Shown: positions 4,458 to 5,122 of the stretch, piece after piece | Numbering within the stretch: the stretch's first letter is position 1 | Layout of the letters: each line of letters opens with the position of its first letter | Source: an uncultured Sulfurovum sp. | GTDB taxonomy: Bacteria > Campylobacterota > Campylobacteria > Campylobacterales > Sulfurovaceae | Direction of reading: 5' to 3' | Assembly: GCA_902727905.1 (NCBI GenBank) | Contig: CACVAR010000224.1 | Coordinates: 1-5,122 of the forward strand | Length of the DNA stretch: 5,122 bases | Made by a program: the position numbers and the translations under genes | Notes under the pieces: generated by a model | Told to the model about the DNA's origin: nothing | The model's input: the letters and a program-made list of their open reading frames with translations, nothing else | The model's database searches: none

Positions 4458-5122
4458 TTAGTTGATATTTGTATAAACAGCTTGAACATCTTCATCTTCT
4501 TCAAGTCTGTCTATTAGTACATCTACTTCTTCCATTTGTTCATCTGTAAGGTCAATAGGCGTATTTGCAATGTACTGGTGTTCACCTTTTGTTACTTCTA
4601 TGTTCATTTCTTCAAGTGCTTTAGACAAATCTCCGAAAGAAGAAAATTCACCAAATACTCTCACAATGTTTTTGTCTTCTGCATCTTCTTGAGGCTCAAT
4701 GTCTTCTTCTATCTCTTCAAGACCAGCATCAATAAGTTCTAACTCTAACTCTTCAATATCCATTTCATCTGTTCTGTCAAAAGTAAAAACAGACTTACGG
4801 TTAAACATAAAGTTTAATGAACCAGTTGTAAGCATTTCAGCAGCGTTACGGTTTAGTGCAGCTTTTACATTGGCAACAGTACGTGTTCCATTGTCTGTAG
4901 CACAGTCAATAATAAATTGTGTTCCGTAAGGTCCTTTTGCTTCATAGTGCATTTCTTTAATGTCAGCAGCATCTTTACCAGTTGCTCTTTTAATGGCAGC
5001 TTCAATGTTATGCTTAGGCATGTTTTGAGCTTTTGCCGTTAAAATAGCTGTACGAAGTCTAGGGTTCATGTCAGGGTCAGGGCTACCTGCTTTGGCTGCC
5101 ATGGTAATTACTTTTCCTAGTT
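4458..5122 (-). CDS. yebC: YebC/TACO1-family protein (5' end outside window)
   Basis: The reading frame gives the YebC/TACO1/PmpR family almost in full: AAKAGSPDPDMNPRLRTAI, AKAQNMPKHNIEAAIKRATG, YEAKGPYGTQFIIDCATDN, an NRN...GSLNFMFNRK block, an acidic middle section, and the conserved C-terminal end EDEDVQAVYTN. Members are cytoplasmic. Some were first described as transcription regulators, and more recent work on the family points to a role in translation, including at proline-rich stretches. The ATG at 5100-5102 is not the real start: the frame stays open to the window edge and the codons before it read LGKVIT, matching the family sequence that precedes MAAKAG. The full protein is usually about 235-245 residues, so roughly 20 to 25 are missing. 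The gene converges with the small secreted protein gene, and no terminator is seen for it in the 69-bp gap. Confidence 0.96.
   Translation of the reverse strand, partial: LGKVITMAAKAGSPDPDMNPRLRTAILTAKAQNMPKHNIEAAIKRATGKDAADIKEMHYEAKGPYGTQFIIDCATDNGTRTVANVKAALNRNAAEMLTTGSLNFMFNRKSVFTFDRTDEMDIEELELELIDAGLEEIEEDIEPQEDAEDKNIVRVFGEFSSFGDLSKALEEMNIEVTKGEHQYIANTPIDLTDEQMEEVDVLIDRLEEDEDVQAVYTNIN

Noticed and set aside
4536..4929. Two plus-strand frames (68 and 76 residues) opposite yebC
   Set aside because: The Ser-rich and Phe/Cys-rich translations are antisense products of the acidic YebC coding sequence.
4458..5102. Complete 214-residue YebC starting at the ATG at 5102
   Set aside because: The frame is open to the window edge and the preceding codons match the family sequence before this internal Met, so the gene is truncated by the window.

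Overview
The window is AT-rich, tightly packed bacterial chromosome. Codon use, short gaps and the style of the recognisable proteins (a small PemK/MazF toxin, an AraC regulator, OsmC-like and AhpD-like redox proteins, a YebC protein) suggest a Campylobacterota member of the Sulfurimonas/Sulfurovum/Arcobacter kind. That placement is an inference from sequence character, not from a marker gene.

Left part, minus strand (26-669): a type II toxin-antitoxin pair, with a ribbon-helix-helix antitoxin first and a MazF/PemK-family toxin overlapping its end by 8 bp. It is driven by a consensus sigma70 promoter (TTGACA, 17 bp, TATAAT). A perfect 20-bp inverted repeat lies just downstream of the -10 and is very probably the autoregulatory operator. 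The toxin has Gly where the family normally has its catalytic Arg, so it may be inactive.

Middle part, plus strand (797-4027): an AraC-family regulator followed by a three-gene operon. The operon encodes (i) a secreted protein made of two OsmC-like domains, of which only the second keeps the cysteine pair, (ii) an AhpD/carboxymuconolactone-decarboxylase-like CxxC protein with an added hydrophobic C-terminal tail, and (iii) a small three-helix DUF4405-like membrane protein with histidines in its second helix. The genes are 12 bp apart or overlap by 8 bp. Two 9-bp direct repeats exactly 21 bp apart sit between the regulator and the operon, where an AraC-type activator would bind. The set looks like a regulated envelope thiol/peroxide redox module. 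This is the most interesting part of the window; its function is inferred, not known.

Right part (4131-5122): a small secreted four-cysteine, proline-rich protein with its own likely promoter and a clear intrinsic terminator, convergent with a yebC-family gene on the minus strand whose 5' end runs off the window. No gene-free stretch exceeds 300 bp; the longest gap (606-796) holds the divergent promoters. No RNA gene, CRISPR array, insertion sequence or attachment site was seen.
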